Assembly (NCBI GenBank): GCA_946414595.1
Contig: CAMKPE010000009.1
Coordinates: forward strand, 1-64,000
Source: an uncultured Clostridium sp.
Lineage (GTDB): Bacteria; Bacillota_I; Bacilli_A; RF39; UBA660
Length of the DNA stretch: 64,000 bases
Reading direction: 5' to 3'
The notes under the pieces were generated by a model. That model ran no database searches. It worked only from the letters and a program-made list of their open reading frames with translations, and had not been told where the DNA came from. Of the stretch, positions 51,519 to 59,953 are shown piece after piece (position 1 is the stretch's first letter; every line of letters begins with the position of its first letter). The position numbers and the translations under genes were made by a program.

Positions 51519-52572
51519 ATTTTATATTTCTTAACACTTCAATTGTTTCTTTTAATCTAGTTTCAAAATCACTGTCTACATCAAAACCTAATTCTTTTAT
51601 TTTGCTTCCATCCATAATGGCTTTTGTTGCAGTAGAATAACCTTTTCTTTCTTCTTCGCTTGGTAAATCAAATATTACTTCTGTTCCTACTATTTTAGCA
51701 ATTGTTAATGCCAAATCTCTTAGTGTTATATCAAACTTAGGATCACTTACATTATAAGCTTCACCATTTTTTCCATAGAATAATGTATAAAGAATTCCTT
51801 TAACTGCATCAGTAACATATGTATAAGAGAATAATTGGTTCCCTTCACTTTTCAAAACTATGTTTTCTTTATTAACACCATTTCTTATAAATTGTGATAA
51901 TGCTTTTGTATCACTATCTAAAAGAGTTGGTCCAAATGTTCTAGATAATCTTGGTATTACAATATCCATTTCTTTTTCTTTTATATAAGCTTGACATAAT
52001 GCTTCTCCAACTCTTTTACTCTCAGGATATCCTGCTCTTAAAGTATTACAATCAATATATCCTAAATATTTTTCATCAAAGTAATCTACATCACCTTTAT
52101 TTTGACCATATATTTCTACTGATGAAGCGAAAATAAATCTTTTTATTTTCTTTTCATATCCAAACTTCAATAAATTATTAAGTGCTATTACGTTTGTAGT
52201 AATTGTTGTTATTGGATAGTTAGAATATTGAAGTGGATGAGTTGAACTTGCTGCATGTAGAATATAATCTACCTTACCAGAATATTCAATCTTATCGTTT
52301 ATATCACATTCTATAAACTCAAAATTCTTATTATCAAAGTATTTAGAAAATCTACTTTTAGCTTTCTCTTTGTTTCTTCCAATAGCAATAATATGACAAT
52401 TTAATTTTTTAGTTTCATCTAAATATAGAATTGTATCTACTAAACATTTACCAATTAATCCAGTAGCTCCTGTAATCATAAAATTACTATTCTTTAATTG
52501 TTTCCAATCTATATCTAAATCTGCTACTTCTTTTATATTATTTATATATATTTCATTTTCATATAAAGACAT
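51517..52572 (-). CDS. NAD-dependent epimerase/dehydratase (SDR, extended)
   Basis: 351 residues. A Rossmann nucleotide-binding start, MITGATGLIGKCLVD (GxxGxxG) near 32; HAASSTHPLQY near 108; SSVEIYG near 150 and the catalytic Y-x3-K in YPESKR near 180. The FSYTYVTDAVKGI block near 245 is typical of UDP- or CDP-sugar epimerases. It is coupled to the cytidylyltransferase gene (9 nt apart), so a CDP-linked sugar or polyol is likely the product of the pair. Confidence 0.9.
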   Translation of the reverse strand: MSLYENEIYINNIKEVADLDIDWKQLKNSNFMITGATGLIGKCLVDTILYLDETKKLNCHIIAIGRNKEKAKSRFSKYFDNKNFEFIECDINDKIEYSGKVDYILHAASSTHPLQYSNYPITTITTNVIALNNLLKFGYEKKIKRFIFASSVEIYGQNKGDVDYFDEKYLGYIDCNTLRAGYPESKRVGEALCQAYIKEKEMDIVIPRLSRTFGPTLLDSDTKALSQFIRNGVNKENIVLKSEGNQLFSYTYVTDAVKGILYTLFYGKNGEAYNVSDPKFDITLRDLALTIAKIVGTEVIFDLPSEEERKGYSTATKAIMDGSKIKELGFDVDSDFETRLKETIEVLRNIK

Positions 52573-52580
52573 GTTATCAC

Positions 52581-53306
52581 CTACTTAAGCCAACTATCTT
52601 TATCAGATTGTACATATGCTTTAAATATTTCTATATCATCTCTTGTTGTTATTTTTATATTCTTATCTGATCCTGATGCAAAATGAAGTGTTTTACCTAA
52701 ATCCGCCATTAATGTATTTGCATATGTTCCATTTCCTATTCCAATATTTTTCTCATATCCTTCATGATAAGCATCATCTATTTCACCAAACATATATGCT
52801 TGTGGTGTTGATACTCTTCTTAATGTTGATCTTGGTACATATTTTTTTGTTGTATTTGGGTCTTTTTCATCTACTACAAATATTTGTTCATTATATGGTA
52901 ATGATGTTACTGCATTTCCATATTTTTCACATACTGCTATAACGTCAGACAACACTTCTTCATCAACCATTGGTCTTACTCCGTCATGTATTATTACCAT
53001 ATCTTTTTTCTTTAATTTATCTTCTAAATTAAATACACCTAGTTTTATTGAATCTTGTGATGTAACTCCCCCAGTTATAACATATTTTAGTTTTGTTATA
53101 TTAAATTGATTAGCATATGCCCAAAGAATATCATGCCATCCTTCTTTGCATACTACTTCTATTTCATCCACTGCAGGATTTTTTTCAAATGCTTCTAATG
53201 TGTAAATAATAATTGGTTTATCATTTACATTTAAAAATTGCTTAGGAATATCTTGACCCGTTCTATTTCCTACTCCCCCAGCTAAAATTATTGCTACTTT
53301 TTTCAT
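52581..53306 (-). CDS. IspD/TarI-family cytidylyltransferase
   Basis: 241 residues from ATG 53306 (GGAGG). Transfers CMP from CTP to a sugar or polyol phosphate. Motifs: ILAGGVGNRTGQDIPKQFL near 7-25, GVTSQDSIKLG near 80, VIIHDGVRPMV near 105, and the RSTLRRVSTPQAY block near 155. Its neighbour is an epimerase/dehydratase, and no other isoprenoid gene is near, so a TarI-like surface polymer role (such as ribitol phosphate) is more likely than MEP pathway IspD. Both remain possible. Confidence 0.85.
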   Translation of the reverse strand: MKKVAIILAGGVGNRTGQDIPKQFLNVNDKPIIIYTLEAFEKNPAVDEIEVVCKEGWHDILWAYANQFNITKLKYVITGGVTSQDSIKLGVFNLEDKLKKKDMVIIHDGVRPMVDEEVLSDVIAVCEKYGNAVTSLPYNEQIFVVDEKDPNTTKKYVPRSTLRRVSTPQAYMFGEIDDAYHEGYEKNIGIGNGTYANTLMADLGKTLHFASGSDKNIKITTRDDIEIFKAYVQSDKDSWLK

Positions 53307-53332
53307 ATTGCCTCCATACATTTCAATTATAA

Positions 53333-53373
53333 CATAAAATAAGTATTGTAATAACTACAATACTTATTTTATG
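53333..53373. repeat. 18-bp perfect inverted repeat
   Basis: CATAAAATAAGTATTGTA (53333-53350) and its exact complement (53356-53373) are separated by ATAAC. It lies between the cytidylyltransferase start and the stop of the 371-residue gene. It lacks a T tract of its own but may act as a terminator. It also marks the left end of the accessory insert. Confidence 0.8.
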
Positions 53374-54440
53374 ATCAATGGGCTTTTTATATCCCTTGCT
53401 TTTCTTAATATTAACCCTCTATTATGAGTTAATTTATCTTCATCATCACCAATATTTTTTATGTTCTTATCTTTATTATATAACTCATCAAAAGTATATA
53501 ATAAACTCTGATCTCCAGATTTTTTTATTTCTTCTAACAATCTTTCTTTAAATTTAACTAACTCTTTAGCTTGTTCTTTTCTACTAAGAAAATAAAAATG
53601 ATAATCTATTATTCCCTCTAAGAACAAATCAAGTTGTAATCCATCTAATACACCAACTATATATTTTTTAGGAATATATTTATTAATGCATACTTCAGCT
53701 GCTGACGTTGAATAAGAAAAACCTCTACAATTATGTTTTGTTTTGCGAATAATTTCATTATTAACTTTTACAAACAATTCTGGATTGTGTCTACATCTTT
53801 CTGCTAAACTATCTAACTCTTCTTCACTATAACCTTCTATTTTATTACATAGAAATCTTTTTTCTTTTATCTTTTCTTGTGTGGATAAATCTACAATCAT
53901 AACACCATTTGGATCAACAAATTGTTCATAATGAGAATATATTAAAGCTATTTTATGAATATCTTGGCCATCTTGAAACTTTTGATTTCTATCAAATTTT
54001 TTCGAAGTTGATATCCAATCAGTTATCTTAGTGTTTCCGGATACTAAATGATATTGAAGTGTAGACAAATATTTATATATTTTTATATATATTCCAAAGT
54101 TAATATTTTGGGGAGCGTTAGCATTTGAAATTGGTATATGATTTCTTCTCATAGATTCTACAAATAAAGATACTTTTCTAAATTCTTTACCATCTTCTCT
54201 TGCTCCGAGTGTTTTTTTAGAAAACATTTTTTCTAATTTATCTTTATGACTAGAAACATATTCAAGCATATGTTCTTTAATAAAAATATCTTTTTCTTCA
54301 TCACTTAAAGAATTATATTCTCTACTATTACTTGAATAATAATTTTTAGTTAACTCATATATCACTCTTTTGGATGCTATACCATTTTCAATTGGATCTG
54401 CTGCTATATCAAAACTATTAAGTGCTCTTAATAACATCAT
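53364..54440 (-). CDS. ADP-ribosyltransferase-like protein, tentative
   Basis: 358 residues from ATG 54440 after AAGGGGAGAT. Not clearly of a named family. An N-terminal helical part contains LLRALNSFDIAADP; ITDWISTSKKFDRNQKF near 145 and SAAEVCINKYIPKKYIVGV near 255 match, in order, the R/H, STS and E-containing strand of ADP-ribosyltransferase folds. Cytoplasmic, no signal peptide. It is the first gene past the capsule genes at the border of the accessory insert, so a defence or toxin role is possible. The ART reading is from motif spacing by eye, so modest confidence. Confidence 0.5.
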   Translation of the reverse strand: MMLLRALNSFDIAADPIENGIASKRVIYELTKNYYSSNSREYNSLSDEEKDIFIKEHMLEYVSSHKDKLEKMFSKKTLGAREDGKEFRKVSLFVESMRRNHIPISNANAPQNINFGIYIKIYKYLSTLQYHLVSGNTKITDWISTSKKFDRNQKFQDGQDIHKIALIYSHYEQFVDPNGVMIVDLSTQEKIKEKRFLCNKIEGYSEEELDSLAERCRHNPELFVKVNNEIIRKTKHNCRGFSYSTSAAEVCINKYIPKKYIVGVLDGLQLDLFLEGIIDYHFYFLSRKEQAKELVKFKERLLEEIKKSGDQSLLYTFDELYNKDKNIKNIGDDEDKLTHNRGLILRKARDIKSPLIIK

Positions 54441-54486
54441 ATTATATCTCCCCTTCTTTGTTTGCATATTATACAACAACCAATAA

Positions 54487-54523
54487 AAAAAGAAAAGAAT
54501 TAGTTATAATTTAAATTCTTTTC
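54487..54523 (-). terminator. Terminator after the 150-aa gene
   Basis: AGAAAAGAAT against ATTCTTTTCT with a 14-nt loop, then T7 on the minus strand. Confidence 0.7.
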
Positions 54524-54952
54524 TATAATATTTTTTGCAATATTATTGTCTTTGGTAGGATTATAATCTTTATAAATAAAGAATCCTCTACTAAGATCAA
54601 TTAAAGCATCTTGTACTTTTAATAATCTTTTTCTTCTAATAAATCTAATCTTACTCATTAGACCTATATAACTAGATAGTTCTGCTCCTACTTGTCTAAT
54701 CTCACGACTAGCATTATCGTATTCAGCTTTATCTCTAGTATTATTACTAATATTATTTAAATCATAAGGATTTAAATAATACATAGAATACATCTTAACA
54801 TGATATATAATCTTTTCTTTTACTCTTTTATAATCTTTCCTAGGTACTATTATAAACTCCATAAAGAATTGACTTAAGATATATACAAAAGTACCAGATA
54901 TGATTGTTAAGAAGGTTTGAGAAGAAGCAAGATTATTTAAATAAGGTTCCAT
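54500..54952 (-). CDS. Small membrane-anchored protein of the accessory insert
   Basis: 150 residues. One N-terminal membrane helix (TFLTIISGTFVYILSQFFME, about 13-33), then a cytoplasmic helical part with a conserved-looking DNASREIRQVGAELSSYIGL block near 85 and FIRRKRLLKVQDALIDLSRG. No family recognised, though this general layout (one helix, then REIRQVGAEL) occurs in proteins of phage-related and defence islands. Function unknown. Confidence 0.65.
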   Translation of the reverse strand: MEPYLNNLASSQTFLTIISGTFVYILSQFFMEFIIVPRKDYKRVKEKIIYHVKMYSMYYLNPYDLNNISNNTRDKAEYDNASREIRQVGAELSSYIGLMSKIRFIRRKRLLKVQDALIDLSRGFFIYKDYNPTKDNNIAKNIIEKNLNYN

Positions 54953-55004
54953 AATATCACCATGATTATTATGAACATAAAAAGATATACTATTCTAACG
55001 TATA

Positions 55005-55802
55005 TTATTTTTTCCCTAATTCTTTCAAACTCTTATCAGGCGTAGGCAGGTCTTCTGGCATTGTTCCACCAGCATCTTTAATAGCTTTTCTAACTATTTT
55101 ACCAACTTTATTATGAGTTTTACTAGCATTGTTCTCACCTTTTATTTTTTTATTCTTAAGAGTTTCTTCCGTTTGTGTTATTCTAAATAAATTAGCAGCT
55201 AATTCTACACTTCCCATATTATCTAAAATATCTTCTCTATATCTTAATCCTTTACGCTTAGCAATATCATTTGCCGTTTCACCATTATACAAACCTTTAT
55301 ATCCAGCATTATGAAATTTATCAACGTTTTTAACACCAACATTTTTAGCAACTTGATTTAAAGAATAATTCCCTTTCTTTGTTAAATTTCTCTGATATAG
55401 TCTTTTCTCATCTTCTGTTAACAACTCATATTCTTTTTCAATCAGTTCTTGTTTTCTAGTTTGTATTGCAAAATATGTTTGAGCAAGAGCAATTACTTGT
55501 TTTCTACTATCTCCATTTTGTGCAATTAAATAGCAAGCATATCGAGTTAATTTATAATCCAAAATTCTTCTTATTGAATCTCCAGTCTTAACCATTTTGC
55601 CAATGTCGGCAAAATGGTCTACCACATTGTAATTACTATTTTTACATGCATCTTTAGATTTATTAATTACGTCGTTGAACCTTCTTCACTGAACATATCC
55701 AAGCACATTTTTTAGTTCTCGTGCATTCCAATATTCGTTACCTTCTTCATCAACATGTTTAATATCTTCAAATAAACTATAATTAATTTCTATGTTATTC
55801 AT
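55005..55802 (-). pseudogene. dinD: dinD-like gene with an in-frame TGA
   Basis: A DinD (DNA damage-inducible protein D) relative. ATG 55802 with AGAAGGAGAA opens MNNIEINYSL..., continues EYWNARELKNVLGYVQ and meets TGA (55688-55686) where the family has Trp (YxQWRRF). The frame then stays open for 227 codons: RRFNDVINKSKDACKNSN, NVVDHFADIGKMV, LDYKLTRYACYLIAQNGDSRK, QTYFAIQTRKQELIE, all typical DinD. UGA is a stop elsewhere in this window, so this is a single nonsense mutation, though the rest looks undecayed. A restart at GTG 55625 would give the C-terminal 206 residues. Confidence 0.85.
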
Positions 55803-55882
55803 CTTACTTCTCCTTCTTAGGAACTAATAATAATTCAATATCAAAAGTATTACAAACTAGCAATTTAATAAATTCAATAAAA

Positions 55883-55918
55883 AAGTACTAAGAAAAGCAT
55901 TAATTCTTCTTAGTACTT
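55883..55918 (-). terminator. Terminator-like inverted repeat
   Basis: AAGTACTAAGAA (55883-55894) and TTCTTAGTACTT (55907-55918) form a 12-bp stem, followed by T5 on the minus strand. Confidence 0.75.
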
Positions 55919-55967
55919 CTAAATATTCAAAGTTAAATATATTAAATTTTACTAAAATATAACTTTC

Positions 55968-56102
55968 TTATATTTCTCCCTTAAACTCAAAAGGAAGACC
56001 TTTTACTACTGCTAAGTTCCATATTCTTATAAACTCATCTTTATTTCTAGCAACTACTTCCATTGCAAGTTTAGTCTTCTTTCTTGATTTAATATTATAT
56101 AA
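55968..56102 (-). pseudogene. Short coding remnant upstream of dinD
   Basis: A frame without a clear start encodes IKSRKKTKLAMEVVARNKDE and continues FIRIWNLAVVKGLPFEFKGE before TAA. It resembles a truncated C-terminal tail of a regulator or phage-type protein. It could begin at the internal Met to give 31 residues, but no RBS is seen. The rest of 55803-56121 shows no gene beyond this and the terminator. Confidence 0.4.
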
Positions 56103-56121
56103 TTAATCATCCCCATACCTC

Positions 56122-58014
56122 CTATTTAATAAAATGGCTCATTATATCGTCAATTTCATCTAATATATCATTATATGAAAGGCTCAACACATAATAAAAA
56201 GGCAACTTTTGGCTTTGAGAATGAAGATGATTATTTAACATTACTTTTTTACTCATTAAATATTCTTTAGAAACATTGTTAGATCCTTTCCATCTATTTC
56301 CTTCGAAAATATATTTTATCTTTTCTCCTAACATCTTACCATAAATTGATGTATCACTAGTATCGTTCAGATAAAACTGTTTTTCAATCCATACTCTTAA
56401 AGCGGACATGTAAATAATTTTATTTGCAGTATTTTCTTGATAAGATATATTATTAAATGAATTTACATTAAAGTTATCAATTAAACCAACTAAAGCATCA
56501 TTTGAATACGTAATGCCATCAATTGTTTTAGTAAATGGATAGTCATAATGAAAAATCAAATGATTTTTACTTGAACCATTCCATGTATCTTTTTTGCTAA
56601 GTAATTTCAAATAGCCAATCAAAGGATAATTGGAATCTAAACTATTTATTATTTGTTCTATATCAATGATATTATTTCGACTATATCCATTTATTTTATT
56701 TAAAAATAGCGATTTCTTTATTTTCTCCATTACTTCATATTCAAATATCGCATTATATTGTGTATTGGCTATGTTGATAGTATCAATATTATGAGTGAAA
56801 ATTAGTACATTTTTACTTTTATCTTTCATAGTAGCTATTTCATACATTATTCTATATTGATTTGGAATATCATAACTGCTCAAAGGATCATCAATTATAA
56901 CTAATTCCTTATCACTAGAAATAAACTCTAAAATACAAATTATAAATGTCATTAGATTAATTTCACCGGTACTATAAGTTTCTATTTTTCTTTTTAGTTT
57001 TATTTCCACCAATTGATTACTATCATCAAACGTTATTAGAGCATTATCAAATTGTAACTCGAAAAGAGATTTTACCATTTCTTTATTTGATTTTAGGTTA
57101 TCATAAAATTTTTCTTTTTGCTGTTCCATTTCTTTTATTGATTCATTCAACTCTTTAATTGCTGATTGCGAATCAACTATCTTCTTAGCAATTTCCTCAT
57201 TACCACCACACAAATAGTATTTTTCCAAGTTATCAATTTTAATATTATTTGTATCAATAATATCTTTTATCATATTTACTGATTGTATAATTTCGTCTGC
57301 TTTCGCTTCTGGAAACATTTGCTGATATCTGCTTATTATTTCATCATCAATATTCTTAATTTTAGATATTTTTTCAGAAACAATTTGTTTAATAGGTATC
57401 TCGCTAATAGACCCGCACACTGGACATATTGTTTCTTCATCAGTAAGAAAGGATTCTATTTCTTCTAAAAAATGTTTTTTATAATTATCAACGATATCTT
57501 TTACTTCTGTTTTAATTTTCCCTAATTCAACAAATTGCTTAGCATTCATGTTGAAAAATGACAGCATATTATCTTTCAGTTCAAATAGATATGATAGTTT
57601 TTCATTATTAAAATCCAAAATAGCTGTTTCCTGAAACTTCCTATATTTTTCTAAACTATTAGATATGCTTTTAGCTTTAGGATTACTTGTTATATCAAAT
57701 ACCATCAAATTGTCAGTTATGTTGATTTCGTCTATAATACTTTGCTTTTTTTTCTTGGCTTTCTCCAGTTCAAGAACACTTGCACCTATCACTATTTTAT
57801 CTTTTTTTGCGATAATCGATTTTTCCACATCATCATAATCAATATAAGAAAAATCTTTAAGTCTGCTTTTGATATTTTTATATATTGATGTTTTTCCAGT
57901 TCCATTAGGGCCTAAAATAATTTTAATTTTATCACCAATATCGATATTAAAATTAGGATCAAAATTTAAATAATTAATTTCTGTAAAATTATCTGAATTA
58001 AATACACAAGTCAT
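56122..58014 (-). CDS. PrrC/RloC-like SMC-type ATPase, candidate anticodon nuclease
   Basis: 630 residues from ATG 58014 (GGAGGT). ABC/SMC-like ATPase: Walker A LGPNGTGKTS near 37, coiled coil, a zinc-hook-like CPVC pair near 198, signature YSTGEINLM near 344, Walker B KELVIIDDPLSSYD near 368 and H-loop IFTHN near 401. The C-terminal 90 residues show R540-x3-E544 (LRVWIEKQF) and later NNHLHS (His596/598), matching the R-E-H layout of PrrC/RloC anticodon nucleases. PrrC cleaves tRNA-Lys when triggered by phage. No hsdRMS genes accompany it, as with RloC. The nuclease reading is by motif. Confidence 0.7.
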   Translation of the reverse strand: MTCVFNSDNFTEINYLNFDPNFNIDIGDKIKIILGPNGTGKTSIYKNIKSRLKDFSYIDYDDVEKSIIAKKDKIVIGASVLELEKAKKKKQSIIDEINITDNLMVFDITSNPKAKSISNSLEKYRKFQETAILDFNNEKLSYLFELKDNMLSFFNMNAKQFVELGKIKTEVKDIVDNYKKHFLEEIESFLTDEETICPVCGSISEIPIKQIVSEKISKIKNIDDEIISRYQQMFPEAKADEIIQSVNMIKDIIDTNNIKIDNLEKYYLCGGNEEIAKKIVDSQSAIKELNESIKEMEQQKEKFYDNLKSNKEMVKSLFELQFDNALITFDDSNQLVEIKLKRKIETYSTGEINLMTFIICILEFISSDKELVIIDDPLSSYDIPNQYRIMYEIATMKDKSKNVLIFTHNIDTINIANTQYNAIFEYEVMEKIKKSLFLNKINGYSRNNIIDIEQIINSLDSNYPLIGYLKLLSKKDTWNGSSKNHLIFHYDYPFTKTIDGITYSNDALVGLIDNFNVNSFNNISYQENTANKIIYMSALRVWIEKQFYLNDTSDTSIYGKMLGEKIKYIFEGNRWKGSNNVSKEYLMSKKVMLNNHLHSQSQKLPFYYVLSLSYNDILDEIDDIMSHFIK

Positions 58015-58062
58015 ACTACTACCTCCGTTTGATTTCATTATAATGGATTGGTTAATAGTTTT

Positions 58063-58101
58063 GATTCGCTAAAATAGCGAATCATTCTCAAATAATGAGA
58101 A
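58063..58101 (-). other. Two tandem hairpins in the leader of the PrrC-like gene
   Basis: GATTCGCTA-AAA-TAGCGAATC (58063-58083) and TTCTCA-AATAA-TGAGAA (58085-58101) lie back to back about 50 bases before the start. No T run follows either. They may be part of a folded leader or protein-binding sites. Confidence 0.55.
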
Positions 58102-58212
58102 CTAATCATTTTTTTATCCATATACAGCATTTTTTAATAAACAATCATATAATTAAATTCTGACCTAATCTAAAAAAACTTATTTATAAAATATAATATA
58201 AATATCATACAA

Positions 58213-59601
58213 TTAATGTGTTTTTAATTGTCTTTTTATAATTCTTAACATAAAACAAATTGAATCCTCTAATTCTTTTTTTGTATAATCATATTTACTA
58301 TCAGGATGATCGATACAATTTCTAATATAGGTGCAAAGGCTTTCATATACTACCTTTCTATTTTTTTTACCTACATATTTATATGTTTTTTTAGGTGAAC
58401 CATTGTTCACAAGATATTCATCAACTTTTTTAATAGTATCTAAATTAAATTCACAATTGTTTTGTATAAATGAATATAATTGTATGTGGAAATCAATAGA
58501 AATAATGTCAAATATCCTATATCGAATTTCTGCATAAGTCATTTTATTCATAAAACCATTTGAAATTGAGTTCGAATATTTTTCTGGTATTGATTCATCT
58601 AATTTTATAATTATACCGTTGTTATCATTAAGTGCACTTCCTATAACATATTCAGAATGTGTAGCCATAAACATCTGAGAGGTCACTATTCCACTATCTG
58701 TTTTAAATAGTCTTCTATAGAAATCATATATTCTATTATTCCATTTTGGATGCATGCTTATCTCCGGTTCATCAATTAAAACTGGTATTCCACTTAATGA
58801 TTCTTGATTTTTAAGTAAATACGCTCCTCTAAATACAATTTGTTTTTCACCTGAACTCAAATCATTAATTCTAATTTTTTTATCATTCTTTTTGAACATA
58901 GGAATAGTATTTTTTTGAATACCATCATATTTTAAGTTTTTATTAAAAATATGATAAAACGCCTTATTAAATCGATTCATTCTAATGCCTTTAATTGATT
59001 CTGGAGGAATAGTATTTGGGTGATCGATTACATACCTAGCAATATCATTATTATCTTGTGATGTTATATCAACTAATAATTGAATAATATCTGAAGCTAA
59101 ATCATTTGGTAAAGAAGTATCTTCTTGATCTAGTTCTTTATTTGATACTGTATTAATTTGCCTTGTAGGATTATATGTAATATCTACAGGTGAAAATAAT
59201 GATTTCAAATTAAGTTCATAAGTTACTTCCCTATCATCACTATCTTTGTACACTCTTGGAACTAAAGAACCATCACAATAAAATTGGGCATCGTACATAA
59301 TACCATTTTGATATTTTTTGCAATTAACTACAGCGGTGTCTACAATTTTTGATTGATAATATAATTTTGCTGATTTAACATCAATTGATATTTTTGCAAA
59401 TATAGTATTAATATCATTTCTAATAATTTGTATATTTTGATTAAATACAGTATATATAAAATACAACAATCTAGTCTTCCCCACACCATTTTTTCCAGCT
59501 ACAACTATTGTGGATGCAGGTTTGCCATTCAAAGTAAAATCAAAAATCTTGTTACCAAAAAAATCATCTTCAATAAATTCTATTGATTTAATCATTATCA
59601 T
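58213..59601 (-). CDS. AAA/ABC ATPase with C-terminal HEPN-like motif, candidate defence protein
   Basis: 462 residues, start ATG 59601 after AAAGGAGATC. AAA_21-like ATPase: Walker A GKNGVGKTRLL near 35, signature LSSGEKQIVF near 262, Walker B PVLIDEPEISMHP near 290 and H-loop MATHSEY near 327. The C-terminal region has R427-N-C-I-D-H432 in CTYIRNCIDHPDS, a R-x4-H motif as in HEPN ribonucleases, then a helix KKELEDSICFM. The pair of ATPases in this insert is reminiscent of two-component anti-phage systems, but they are separately spaced with a leader between. Nuclease activity is inferred. Confidence 0.7.
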   Translation of the reverse strand: MIMIKSIEFIEDDFFGNKIFDFTLNGKPASTIVVAGKNGVGKTRLLYFIYTVFNQNIQIIRNDINTIFAKISIDVKSAKLYYQSKIVDTAVVNCKKYQNGIMYDAQFYCDGSLVPRVYKDSDDREVTYELNLKSLFSPVDITYNPTRQINTVSNKELDQEDTSLPNDLASDIIQLLVDITSQDNNDIARYVIDHPNTIPPESIKGIRMNRFNKAFYHIFNKNLKYDGIQKNTIPMFKKNDKKIRINDLSSGEKQIVFRGAYLLKNQESLSGIPVLIDEPEISMHPKWNNRIYDFYRRLFKTDSGIVTSQMFMATHSEYVIGSALNDNNGIIIKLDESIPEKYSNSISNGFMNKMTYAEIRYRIFDIISIDFHIQLYSFIQNNCEFNLDTIKKVDEYLVNNGSPKKTYKYVGKKNRKVVYESLCTYIRNCIDHPDSKYDYTKKELEDSICFMLRIIKRQLKTH

Positions 59602-59790
59602 AAATAAGATCTCCTTTCTTACTATTATCTATTAATTTATCTTGATCTAGTATAAAACATTCACTTGCATATTTTTTTATTTCTATTAAGCAAATTAATA
59701 AATATAAGATTCGAGTACTACAAGTTCCGCCCTTATTATATTAAAGAATTAATTATAATTCAATCAAAAGTTAACAGTTAGATTACAAAA

Positions 59791-59814
59791 AAGATATACC
59801 CCAAGGTATATCTT
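59791..59814 (-). terminator. Terminator at the right edge of the accessory insert
   Basis: AAGATATACC-TTGG-GGTATATCTT followed by T6 on the minus strand. Confidence 0.85.
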
Positions 59815-59819
59815 AATTA

Positions 59820-59953
59820 TTATTTCTTTATTAAATCTCTAACTCTAAGCATACATGCTAGAATACTTATTGATGGTTTTCTAAATACTTTATAAAACTT
59901 ATTATACTTAGTAGCACCTTTCCATTTAACTTCTTTATTAGTATTAACTAATT
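59820..59953 (-). pseudogene. C-terminal remnant of a polysaccharide-locus gene
   Basis: A minus-strand frame closed by TAA at 59822-59820 encodes ELVNTNKEVKWKGATKYNKF and YKVFRKPSISILACMLRVRD, ending LIKK, with no start codon (TAG lies just upstream). The style matches the C-terminal tail of a glycosyltransferase from the same locus. It sits between the insert and the next capsule gene, so it is probably the scar left by the insertion. The rest of 59602-59947 shows no other gene. Confidence 0.55.

Noticed and set aside
52581-53306. Isoprenoid enzyme IspD as firm assignment
   Set aside because: The fold fits, but the coupled epimerase and capsule context favour a CDP-polyol role; left as family-level call.
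55005-55802. UGA=Trp genetic code for the organism
   Set aside because: The HD hydrolase, TtcA-like and pyruvyl transferase genes end on TGA at family-typical points, and Trp is encoded by TGG throughout.
59708-59740. tRNA 3'-end-like sequence (TTCGAGTACTACAAGTTCCG) as an attachment site
   Set aside because: No acceptor stem or second copy could be found; the likeness is limited to a T-loop-like TTCGA.
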